Assembly: GCA_016714935.1 (NCBI GenBank)
Contig: JADKBU010000002.1
Coordinates: forward strand, 62,001-126,000
Origin: Candidatus Accumulibacter propinquus
GTDB lineage: Bacteria > Pseudomonadota > Gammaproteobacteria > Burkholderiales > Rhodocyclaceae
Reading direction: 5' to 3'
DNA length: 64,000 nt
The notes under the pieces were generated by a model. The model worked only from the letters and a program-made list of their open reading frames with translations, searched no databases and was not told where the DNA came from. How positions within the stretch are numbered: the first letter of the stretch is position 1; each line of letters begins with the position of its first letter. The translations under genes were made by a program, and so were the position numbers. This document shows, in pieces, positions 7,351 through 17,000 of the stretch.

Positions 7351-8700
7351 TCAGACGCCCAGGCGCTCGCGCAGCGCCGCGAGCGGGCGACGGATCAGGT
7401 GGTAGCCGAGTACCACCCAGCCGCCCGAGACCTTGGCCGTGCCGCGCAGCCCGATGCGGACGTCGCTCGGCGGGCTGCTGAAGCGTCCTCGCAGCCGGTA
7501 GCTGGGGATTCCTTCGTCGGAAAGAGTGGCTTGGTAGCTGGTCTGGAAGATCTCCCCGGCGAGTGGCGACAGGGGTTGCGTGGTCAGGAAGAGTTTGACC
7601 GGTGCCCCCTCCTCGAGGGCGATGGCATCGGCTACTGGCAGGTGCACCAAGACCCCGAGGTGAGCCGGATCGGCGATCTGCATGATGCGCTCGCCGGTGA
7701 CCACCGGTTTGCCGATCCAGTCATTGATGTCGCCGAAGACGGCAACGCCGTCGCGCACCGCGAGAACGTCGATACGCGCCAACTGGTTGGTGATCGCCGC
7801 CAACTCGGCGCGCTTTTCCTGTGCGCGCCCGTTGAGCAAGGTGATCTCGCTCTTGCTCTGGGCATTGTCGAAGGCCTTTTGTGTGGCCGAGAGCAACTCG
7901 GCATCGGCCACCAGGACCGAACGCTGGGCAACTTCCAGGCGGCTGGCGAGGGTCGTGTCATCGAGCGAGAATAGCGCCTGGCCGGTGACAACCGCCTGGT
8001 TGGGACGGACATGGAAGGTCTTGATGACGCCTTCGAGCGGTGAGGCGACGGTGATGGCGTCCAGCGAAATAACCTCCGCTGGACCCAGCGCGGTCTGGCG
8101 CACCGGCAGCAGACAGAGAATTGCTGCGGCGATCAGGCCAATGCGCTTCTGCCGACGGCTGATGTTCGGTCGCCAGCGCCGGTCGTTGCGGGTCAGCAGA
8201 TCCCAGTGGTGCGCGTAACTGGCGAACAGGCGCAGCAGATGCGGAACGAGCGCCGCCGCGGGCGGTTCGTCGACAAGAAAGCAGAGATGGCCGAGAGGCG
8301 ACCCGGACTGCCGGTACAACGGCACATGCCAGAGCACGGCCGACCACCACTCCTGCCAGCCGTCACGCAAATCATCGCGTTCGGCAGGGAGCGCGTCGGC
8401 AGTCAGCCAGCGCATGGCGCCTTGGCCACTGACTTCTGAGGACAAAGTGCCTTGCAGCCAGGTGGCCATTCTCCGGAGCCACACGAGATACGGCGAATCT
8501 TCAGTCGGTCGGGCGAGACCGGAAACCGCAGCCAGCTCCCATGCCTGTCGCGGCTGGGCGAAAACCAGCGCCTGGCGGAAATGCAGCAGCGGGTAGACGT
8601 CATTGGCGATGACCACCATCAATTCCGACGCCGTTGCGACCGCACGGGCTCGTTCTTCGAGCGCAGCGATCGCGCCGTAGAGGGCAACGTCGTTGGTCAT
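7351..8700 (-). CDS. membrane-anchored HlyD-type adaptor with GAF-like N-terminal domain
   Basis: 449 residues from ATG 8700; a GTG at 8745 in frame would overlap the upstream gene, and neither start has a strong ribosome site. Residues 1-170 have no signal peptide and show a GAF-like order of helices and strands (ASELMVVIANDVYPLLHF..ALVF, ELAAVSGLA, VPLYRQSGSPLGHLCFLVD). One membrane helix follows (RRQKRIGLIAAAILCLLPV), then a HlyD-type barrel-sandwich (VASPLEGVIKTFHVRPNQAV), a coiled coil of about 90 residues, and IDVLAVRDGVAVFGDINDWIGKPV. The protein should place a GAF-like module in the cytoplasm and an adaptor in the periplasm. A GAF domain here suggests regulation or substrate reading, which is inference. 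Confidence 0.7.
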   Translation of the reverse strand: MTNDVALYGAIAALEERARAVATASELMVVIANDVYPLLHFRQALVFAQPRQAWELAAVSGLARPTEDSPYLVWLRRMATWLQGTLSSEVSGQGAMRWLTADALPAERDDLRDGWQEWWSAVLWHVPLYRQSGSPLGHLCFLVDEPPAAALVPHLLRLFASYAHHWDLLTRNDRRWRPNISRRQKRIGLIAAAILCLLPVRQTALGPAEVISLDAITVASPLEGVIKTFHVRPNQAVVTGQALFSLDDTTLASRLEVAQRSVLVADAELLSATQKAFDNAQSKSEITLLNGRAQEKRAELAAITNQLARIDVLAVRDGVAVFGDINDWIGKPVVTGERIMQIADPAHLGVLVHLPVADAIALEEGAPVKLFLTTQPLSPLAGEIFQTSYQATLSDEGIPSYRLRGRFSSPPSDVRIGLRGTAKVSGGWVVLGYHLIRRPLAALRERLGV

Positions 8701-8713
8701 TGTCTGGTGTGAC

Positions 8714-9514
8714 TCAGGGTGTCCCGGGGAAACGGGCGACACCACTCATTCCCGGCAGGAGTTCGGCCGGCGTGCCCTGCAGGCGACCCTCGATTTCGAC
8801 AGTCTGCGACACCGCGTCGACACGCGAATTGATCGCCGTCACCTTGGCCGGGTAGGTTTTTCCGGTTTCCAGGACGGCAACCTCGAACGGGCTGCCCTCC
8901 CTGATCTGGCGCAGGTAGGTCGAGGGAATGTTGAGGCGCAGTTTGAGCGGTCCGTTACTCACCAAATCCATCAGTGGAGCACCGGCGCTGACCCCCTGGT
9001 AAGGCTTGACGTACAGTTTGGCAACGCGGCCGCTGAAGGGGGCCGCAACGATGCAGTAGGCGGTCTGCGAGCGGGCCAGCGCGACCGCACCGCGTGCCTT
9101 GTCGGCGGTGGCCCTGGCGAGCTTGAGTTCCATGTCGCCAGCGGCATCCATCTCCTTGAGCTTGCGTTTGGTGTCAAGTGTTTCCACGGCCGCGGCAAGC
9201 TCGGCATCGGCCATCTTGCGGCGGGCGTCGGCCTCTGCGCAGTCCATCTGCAGGACAGGCCGCCCCTTGCTGACGTGAGAGCCCAACGTGGCGGCAATGG
9301 TTTCGATGCGTCCGGGCATCTGGGCAACCAATGTCGTTTCGAGTTCAGGGGTCAGAACAATGCGGATGGCGTCAGGGTCGGTGCTTGCCGCGCGCGCGGG
9401 AGTTGCCCTGGTTGTGGCGGTCGTTGCCGGCGGTATGTTGGCGGTCTGTGCCTGAGTCGTGCCGACGGCCAGCGTGATCAGCAGGAGGAGCAGCGATTTA
9501 TCCACTCTTGTCAC
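8714..9514 (-). CDS. periplasmic adaptor (HlyD/RND membrane fusion family)
   Basis: 266 residues from GTG 9514, which overlaps the end of the TolC-like gene by 17 bases and has AAGGA just upstream. The N-terminus is a signal peptide (KSLLLLLITLAVGTTQAQ). A barrel-sandwich half (VAQMPGRIETIAATLGSHVSKGRPVL), a helical hairpin of about 75 residues and the second half (CIVAAPFSGRVAKLYVKPYQGVSAG, described in parts) follow, then a beta-barrel domain ending in GMSGVARF. It is shorter than RND adaptors (usually 350-400), lacking much of the membrane-proximal domain. It probably bridges inner-membrane parts and the outer-membrane channel of the adhesin export system encoded by the same operon. Confidence 0.8.
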   Translation of the reverse strand: MTRVDKSLLLLLITLAVGTTQAQTANIPPATTATTRATPARAASTDPDAIRIVLTPELETTLVAQMPGRIETIAATLGSHVSKGRPVLQMDCAEADARRKMADAELAAAVETLDTKRKLKEMDAAGDMELKLARATADKARGAVALARSQTAYCIVAAPFSGRVAKLYVKPYQGVSAGAPLMDLVSNGPLKLRLNIPSTYLRQIREGSPFEVAVLETGKTYPAKVTAINSRVDAVSQTVEIEGRLQGTPAELLPGMSGVARFPGTP

Positions 9515-11036
9515 TTTCCTTGAGGTCGAAGGCCGGGCCGGTCAGTACGTTTTTCTCCCATTGCCTGAGGGTGGCGTCGATGGCTGCCGCCAGCGCCTTG
9601 ATGTCGTGGCTTTCAATTGCTTCGGGCATGACGTCGAGACCGACGGAGTTGTAGACACGCCCCCAGGCGGCTTGAGCATTCGAGTAGGTGGCGTGGTGCT
9701 GGTAACGCGAAAGGAGCGCCCGTGCCTCGGCCCGGATCACTTCGAGGTCGGAGTCGAAGGTGGTTCTGGCAGCCGCCTGAGCGTAGCGCAAAAGCTCTTC
9801 GTCGACGCGCAGGCTCTCTTCGGCGACATTGAACTCGGCACGTGACAGGGCGTAACGCTGAACGCCGACGCGTACCTGGGTCAGTACCGCCATCGACAGG
9901 GCCATGCGGCGCATGTCGTCGGTCTTGTTCTGGCTTTCCTGTGCGCGCTCGAGTGCCGGCAACTGGGCGAGCTTCATGATGTTCCACGAAACCCGCAGTC
10001 CGGTATCGATCCAGGCCTGATTGTAGAGATAGATGTTCGAATCATGCACGCCGCTGATATCGAAGGAGACATTCGGCCAGACGAGCAACTTGGCTGCCTT
10101 GATGTCGTTTTCGGTGACGCGCTTGCGATACCACTCTTCCATGATCTCGGGTCGTTGCCGCAGGGCCAGCGATTCCAGGGCGGTGACATTGCCCGGCGGC
10201 GGTGGCAAGGGTTCGATTTTCGTATCGTCGGCAAGGACGATATTGACGCCGGGGGGAACCGACATCAGTGCCGCCAACTCGGCCTTGGCGAGCTCCAGAT
10301 CCTGGCGCCGCAAGGAGAGCAGGTTGACTGCGTCGAGCAGCGCACGCTGGTAGGCAAGCACCTGGGCGCGCGGCATCAGGCCCTCGCGCTCGACCCTGCG
10401 TGCCGTCTGCAGAGCTGTGCGAACGCGTCCAAGCAGACCGTCCACCTGGTGCAGCAGCCGTTGTGCTCCGAGCGCCCGCCAGTACGAGTTGCGCACATCC
10501 TGGAGGACGTTCTGAACCACTTTGCGACGCCGTTCGTCGGCCATCAGCACCTGGTCGGCCTTCTGCTGCGCGCGATAGTAGGAAACGCCGAAGTCGAGCA
10601 GGTTCCAGGACAGCGAGAGATTGGCCAGCGTCTGGTGGCGCTGCTGCGAAGTCGAGGGACTGAGCGTTTGCTCACCGGTCTCGATGCTCACCGAAGTACC
10701 GCCGGAATCGTTGTTGCGAGAGATGTAACCGGCGCCGGCAACCAGACGGGGCAGCATCTCGTACTTCGAGACATCGTAGAGGTTTTTGCTCAGCGAGTTC
10801 TCCATCAACTTCAGGCGATAGTCCAGGTTGTACTTGAGCGCGCGCGCGGCAGCTTCCTGGAAAGTGATCGGAGAGGTAATGGGCTCCTGGTCGGCGTACA
10901 TCGCCTTCTCGTCCTGTACAACGCGCTCCTCGATTTCGTGGCGTGTGAAAGCGGTCGGGTCGATGGTGCCGCAACTGGCGGTGAGCAGCGAGGCCGCCAG
11001 CAAGGTGGCGATCCGGGTCAAGCGGTGAGGGTTCAT
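9498..11036 (-). CDS. TolC-family outer-membrane channel lipoprotein
   Basis: 512 residues from ATG 11036, chosen over an in-frame TTG at 11072 because CGGAG precedes it and the N-terminus becomes a lipoprotein signal (LLAASLLTASCG, acylated Cys about residue 22). The body has two long alpha-helical halves with TolC-type patterns, including the segment ITFQEAAARALKYNLDYRL near the start, alternating with short beta parts (LSWNLLDFGVSYYRAQQKAD; LRVSWNIMKLAQLPALERAQ). It lies 38 bases after the giant adhesin gene and overlaps the adaptor gene by 17 bases. Role: outer-membrane exit duct. Lipid anchoring resembles OprM/CusC-type members rather than E. coli TolC. Confidence 0.85.
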   Translation of the reverse strand: MNPHRLTRIATLLAASLLTASCGTIDPTAFTRHEIEERVVQDEKAMYADQEPITSPITFQEAAARALKYNLDYRLKLMENSLSKNLYDVSKYEMLPRLVAGAGYISRNNDSGGTSVSIETGEQTLSPSTSQQRHQTLANLSLSWNLLDFGVSYYRAQQKADQVLMADERRRKVVQNVLQDVRNSYWRALGAQRLLHQVDGLLGRVRTALQTARRVEREGLMPRAQVLAYQRALLDAVNLLSLRRQDLELAKAELAALMSVPPGVNIVLADDTKIEPLPPPPGNVTALESLALRQRPEIMEEWYRKRVTENDIKAAKLLVWPNVSFDISGVHDSNIYLYNQAWIDTGLRVSWNIMKLAQLPALERAQESQNKTDDMRRMALSMAVLTQVRVGVQRYALSRAEFNVAEESLRVDEELLRYAQAAARTTFDSDLEVIRAEARALLSRYQHHATYSNAQAAWGRVYNSVGLDVMPEAIESHDIKALAAAIDATLRQWEKNVLTGPAFDLKESDKSG

Positions 11037-11074
11037 CAGGGCTCCGAATGAAGTGGCAGGGTCGGGTTGCAAAC

Positions 11075-14000
11075 TCAGGTGCTGGACTTGTGCAGGTGTT
11101 GCAGGGAACGAATGTCTGCGAGAGGACGCAGCCGGGCGCTGGCGTCGCGCAGTTGTTCCGAGAAAGCGCGGGTCGCCACCGTCCGGCCGATAACCCCGGC
11201 GGCAACTGGTGATGCGACGGTCAAAGCGATGGCTGGGGCTGCCTGTTCGCGGATGGCTGCGATACGCTCGTCACCGCTGCTCCGCCGGTCGCGTTGCTCG
11301 CGCTCCTCGCGGATTTCCTCGATCGTCTGGCCAAGTGGCGGGGCCTGGAACAGCGAGAGACTGGGCAGGCGCTCGTCGCTGCTGAGCTTGACCACACCCT
11401 GGCGGCCACTGACCCGCAAGTCGAGAAAGTGCGCGTCGGCCTGGCTCTGACGCACCGAACTCTGGACGAAGACTGCCGGGACGAAACCCAGTTCCCGGGT
11501 TTCTGAAGTCAGTCGGGTCTCGTAGGGGCTGACGGCAGCGATGTCGGTCCCGTTGCCTTCCGGATCGTTGAAGGCTCGTTCAAGTTGCGACGCCTCGACG
11601 GCACTGGTGACAAAGGCCGCGGGCTGGAACGGAATCGGTTGGCGCATGGAGTCATTCACGCGGGTTCCTGGCTGGAAGGCCAACGGACCGAGCCTGAGCC
11701 CGGCAAGCAGCGACTCGGGTTGGTTGAAGTCGGGTGGCAGACCCGTCAATTCGGCTGCCGTGACCGTGATGGTTATCGTCGCGGTGGAGACATCGCCATC
11801 GGCATCGGTCAGGGTGTAGGTGAAGCTGTCGGGGCCGTGGTAGTCGGCGTCCGGGGTGTAGGTGAAGCTGCCGTCGGCGTTGACGACGACGCTGCCGTGG
11901 CTGGGGCCGTTGGCGAGCGTCCAGGTGTTGCCGCCATCCCCCGAGGGGTGTCGTTGGGGCCAGGGTCTGTCCGGTCAGCGCGCTGTCTTCGTCGGTGAGG
12001 AAGGTGTCGTCGACGGCGACCGGCAGGTCGTCGATGGGGTTGACGGTCAGGAGGGCGGTGGCGGTGGAGACATCGCCATCGGCATCGGTCAGGGTGTAGG
12101 TGAAGCTGTCGGGGCCGTGGTAGTCGGCGTCCGGGGTGTAGGTGAAGCTGCCGTCGGCGTTGACCACGACGCTGCCGTGGCTGGGTCCGGTGGCGAGCGC
12201 CCAGGTGTTGCCGCCATCCCCCGAGGGGTGTCGTTGGGGCCAGGGTCTGTGTCAGCGCGCTGTCTTCGTCGGTGAGGAAGGTGTCGTCGACGGCGACCGG
12301 CAGGTCGTCGATGGGGTTGACGGTCAGGAGGGCGGTGGCGGTGGAGACATCGCCATCGGCATCGGTCAGGGTGTAGGTGAAGCTGTCGGGGCCGTGGTAG
12401 TCGGCGTCCGGGGTGTAGGTGAAGCTGCCGTCGGCGTTGACCACGACGCTGCCGTGGCTGGGTCCGGTGGCGAGCGCCCAGGTGTTGCCGCCATCCCCGG
12501 GGGTGTCGTTGGGGCCAGGGTCTGTCCGGTCAGCGCGCTGTCTTCGTCGGTGAGGAAGGTGTCGTCGACGGCGACCGGCAGGTCGTCGATGGGGTTGACG
12601 GTCAGGAGGGCGGTGGCGGTGGAGACATCGCCATCGGCATCGGTCAGGGTGTAGGTGAAGCTGTCGGGGCCGTGGTAGTCGGCGTCCGGGGTGTAGGTGA
12701 AGCTGCCGTCGGCGTTGACCACGACGCTGCCGTGGCTGGGTCCGGTGGCGAGCGCCCAGGTGTTGCCGCCCCCCGAGGGGGTGTCGTTGGGGGCCAGGGT
12801 CTGTCCGGTCAGCGCGCTGTCTTCGTCGGTGAGGAAGGTGTCGTCGACGGCGACCGGCAGGTCGTCGATGGGGTTGACGGTCAGGAGGGCGGTGGCGGTG
12901 GAGACATCGCCATCGGCATCGGTCAGGGTGTAGGTGAAGCTGTCGGGGCCGTGGTAGTCGGCGTCCGGGGTGTAGGTGAAGCTGCCGTCGGCGTTGACCA
13001 CGACGCTGCCGTGGCTGGGTCCGGTGGCGAGCGCCCAGGTGTTGCCGCCATCCCCCGAGGGGGTGTCGTTGGGGGCCAGGGTCTGTCCGGTCAGCGCGCT
13101 GTCTTCGTCGGTGAGGAAGGTGTCGTCGACGGCGACCGGCAGGTCGTCGATGGGTTGACGGTCAGGAGGGCGGTGGCGGTGGAGACATCGCCATCGGCAT
13201 CGGTCAGGTGTAGGTGAAGCTGTCGGGGCCGTGGTAGTTGGCGCTCGGGGTGTAGGTGAAGCTGCCGTCGGCGTTGACGGCGACGCTGCCGTGGCTGGGG
13301 CCGCTGGCGAGCGCCCAGGTGTTGCCGCCATCCCCCGAGGGGTGTCGTTGGGGGCCAGGGTCTGTCCGGTCAGCGCGCTGTCTTCGTCGGTGAGGAAGGT
13401 GTCGTCGACGGCGACCGGCAGGTCGTCGATGGGGTTGACGGTCAGGAGGGCGGTGGCGGTGGAGACATCGCCATCGGCATCGGTCAGGGTGTAGGTGAAG
13501 CTGTCGGGGCCGTGGTAGTCGGCGTCCGGGGTGTAGGTGAAGCTGCCGTCGGCGTTGACCACGACGCTGCCGTGGCTGGGTCCGGTGGCGAGCGCCCAGG
13601 TGTTGCCGCCATCCCCCAGGGGTGTCGTTGGGGGCCAGGGTCTGTGTCAGCGCGCTGTCTTCGTCGGTGAGGAAGGTGTCGTCGACGGCGACCGGCAGGT
13701 CGTCGATGGGGTTGACGGTCAGGAGGGCGGTGGCGGTGGAGACATCGCCATCGGCATCGGTCAGGGTGTAGGTGAAGCTGTCGGGGCCGTGGTAGTCGGC
13801 GTCCGGGGTGTAGGTGAAGCTGCCGTCGGCGTTGACCACGACGCTGCCGTGGCTGGGTCCGGTGGCGAGCGCCCAGGTGTTGCCGCCATCCCCGGGGGGT
13901 GTCGTTGGGGCCAGGGTCTGTCCGGTCAGCGCGCTGTCTTCGTCGGTGAGGAAGGTGTCGTCGACGGCGACCGGCAGGTCGTCGATGGGGTTGACGGTCA

Positions 14001-17000
14001 GGAGGGCGGTGGCGGTGGAGACATCGCCATCGGCATCGGTCAGGGTGTAGGTGAAGCTGTCGGGGCCGTGGTAGTCGGCGTCCGGGGTGTAGGTGAAGCT
14101 GCCGTCGGCGTTGACCACGACGCTGCCGTGGCTGGGTCCGGTGGCGAGCGCCCAGGTGTTGCCGCCATCCCCGAGGGGGTGTCGTTGGTGGCCAGGGTCT
14201 GTCCGGTCAGCGCGCTGTCTTCGTCGGTGGTGAAGCTGTCGGCGACGGCGACCGGCAGGTCGTCTACAGGGTTCACGGTCAGGCTGACGGTGGCGGTCGA
14301 GGTATCGCCGTCGGCGTCGGTCAAGGTGTAGGTGAAGCTGTCGGGGCCGTGGTAGTCGGCGGCCGGGGTGTAGGTGAAGGTGCCGTCGGCGTTGACGGCG
14401 ACGCTGCCGTGGCTGGGGCCGCTGGCGAGCGTCCAGGTGTTGCCGCCATCACCCGAGAGCGTGTCGTTCGTGGCAGGGGTCCGGTCAGCGCGCTGTCTTC
14501 GTCGGTGAGGAAGGTGTCGTCGACGGCGACCGGCAGGTCGTCGATGGGGTTGACGGTCAGGAGGGCGGTGGCGGTGGAGACATCGCCATCGGCATCGGTC
14601 AGGGTGTAGGTGAAGCTGTCGGGGCCGTGGTAGTCGGCGTCCGGGGTGTAGGTGAAGCTGCCGTCGGCGTTGACCACGACGCTGCCGTGGCTGGGTCCGG
14701 TGGCGAGCGCCCAGGTGTTGCCGCCATCCCCCGAGGGGGTGTCGTTGGGGGCCAGGGTCTGTCCGGTCAGCGCGCTGTCTTCGTCGGTGAGGAAGGTGTC
14801 GTCGACGGCGACCGGCAGGTCGTCGATGGGGTTGACGGTCAGGAGGGCGGTGGCGGTGGAGACATCGCCATCGGCATCGGTCAGGGTGTAGGTGAAGCTG
14901 TCGGGGCCGTGGTAGTCGGCGTCCGGGGTGTAGGTGAAGCTGCCGTCGGCGTTGACCACGACGCTGCCGTGGCTGGGTCCGGTGGCGAGCGCCCAGGTGT
15001 TGCCGCCATCCCCCGAGGGGGTGTCGTTGGGGGCCAGGGTCTGCCGGTCAGCGCGCTGTCTTCGTCGGTGAGGAAGGTGTCGTCGACGGCGACCGGCAGG
15101 TCGTCGATGGGGTTGACGGTCAGGAGGGCGGTGGCGGTGGAGACATCGCCATCGGCATCGGTCAGGGTGTAGGTGAAGCTGTCGGGGCCGTGGTAGTCGG
15201 CGTCCGGGGTGTAGGTGAAGCTGCCGTCGGCGTTGACCACGACGCTGCCGTGGCTGGGTCCGGTGGCGAGCGCCCAGGTGTTGCTGCACGCCCCCCTTGG
15301 GGCGTCGTTGGGGGCCAGGGTCTGTCCGGTCAGCGCGCTGTCTTCGCAGGGGGGGACGGTGTCGCCGTCGGCGACGGGCTTGTGGTCGATGGGGTTGACG
15401 GTCAGGAGGGCGGTGGCGGTGGAGACATCGCCATCGGCATCGGTCAGGATGTAGGTGAAGCTGTCGGGGCCGTGGTAGTCGGCGTCCGGGGTGTAGGTGA
15501 AGCTGCCGTCGGCGTTGACCACGACGCTGCCGTGGCTGAGTCCGGTGGCGAGTGCCCAGGTGTTGCCGCCATCCCCCGAGGGGTGTCGTTGGGGGCCAGG
15601 GTCTGTCCGGTCAGCGCGCTGTCTTCGTCGGTGAGGAAGGTGTCGTCGACGGCGACCGGCAGGTCGTCGATGGGGTTGACGGTCAGGAGGGCGGTGGCGG
15701 TGGAGACATCGCCATCGGCATCGGTCAGGATGTAGGTGAAGCTGTCGGGGCCGTGGTAGTCGGCGTCCGGGGTGTAGGTGAAGCTGCCGTCGGCGTTGAC
15801 CACGACGCTGCCGTGGCTGGGTCCGGTGGCGAGTGCCCAGGTGTTGCCGCCATCCCCCGAGGGGTGTCGTTGGGGGCCAGGGTCTGTCCGGTCAGCGCGC
15901 TGTCTTCGTCGGTGAGGAAGGTGTCGTCGACGGCGACCGGCAGGTCGTCGATGGGGTTGACGGTCAGGAGGGCGGTGGCGGTGGAGACATCGCCATCGGC
16001 ATCGGTCAGGTGTAGGTGAAGCTGTCGGGGCCGTGGTAGTTGGCGCTCGGGGTGTAGGTGAAGCTGCCGTCGGCGTTGACGGCGACGCTGCCGTGGCTGG
16101 GGCCGTTGGCGAGCGTCCAGGTGTTGCCGCCATCCCCCGGGGGTGTCGTTGGGGGCCAGGGTCTGTCCGGTCAGCGCGCTGTCTTCGTCGGTGAGGAAGG
16201 TGTCGTCGACGGCGACCGGCAGGTCGTCGATGGGGTTGACGGTCAGGAGGGCGGTGGCGGTGGAGACATCGCCATCGGCATCGGTCAGGGTGTAGGTGAA
16301 GCTGTCGGGGCCGTGGTAGTCGGCGTCCGGGGTGTAGGTGAAGCTGCCGTCGGCGTTGACCACGACGGTGCCGTGGCTGGGTCCGGTGGCGAGCGCCCAG
16401 GTGTTGCCGCCATCCCCGAGGGGTGTCGTTGGGGGCCAGGCTGTCCGGTCAGCGCTGTCTTCGTCGGTGAGGAAGGTGTCGTCGACGGCGACCGGCAGGT
16501 CGTCGATGGGTTGACGGTCAGGAGGGCGGTGGCGGTGGAGACATCGCCATCGGCATCGGTCAGGGTGTAGGTGAAGCTGTCGGGGCCGTGGTAGTCGGCG
16601 TCCGGGGTGTAGGTGAAGCTGCCGTCGGCGTTGACCACGACGCTGCCGTGGCTGGGTCCGGTGGCGAGCGCCCAGGTGTTGCCGCCATCCCCGAGGGGTG
16701 TCGTTGGGGCCAGGGTCTGTCCGGTCAGCGCGCTGTCTTCGTCGGTGAGGAAGGTGTCGTCGACGGCGACCGGCAGGTCGTCGATGGGGTTGACGGTCAG
16801 GAGGGCGGTGGCGGTGGAGACATCGCCATCGGCATCGGTCAGGGTGTAGGTGAAGCTGTCGGGGCCGTGGTAGTCGGCGTCCGGGTGTAGGTGAAGCTGC
16901 CGTCGGCGTTGACCACGACGCTGCCGTGGCTGGGTCCGGTGGCGAGCGCCCAGGTGTTGCCGCCATCCCCGGGGTGTCGTTGGGGCCAGGGTCTGCGGTC

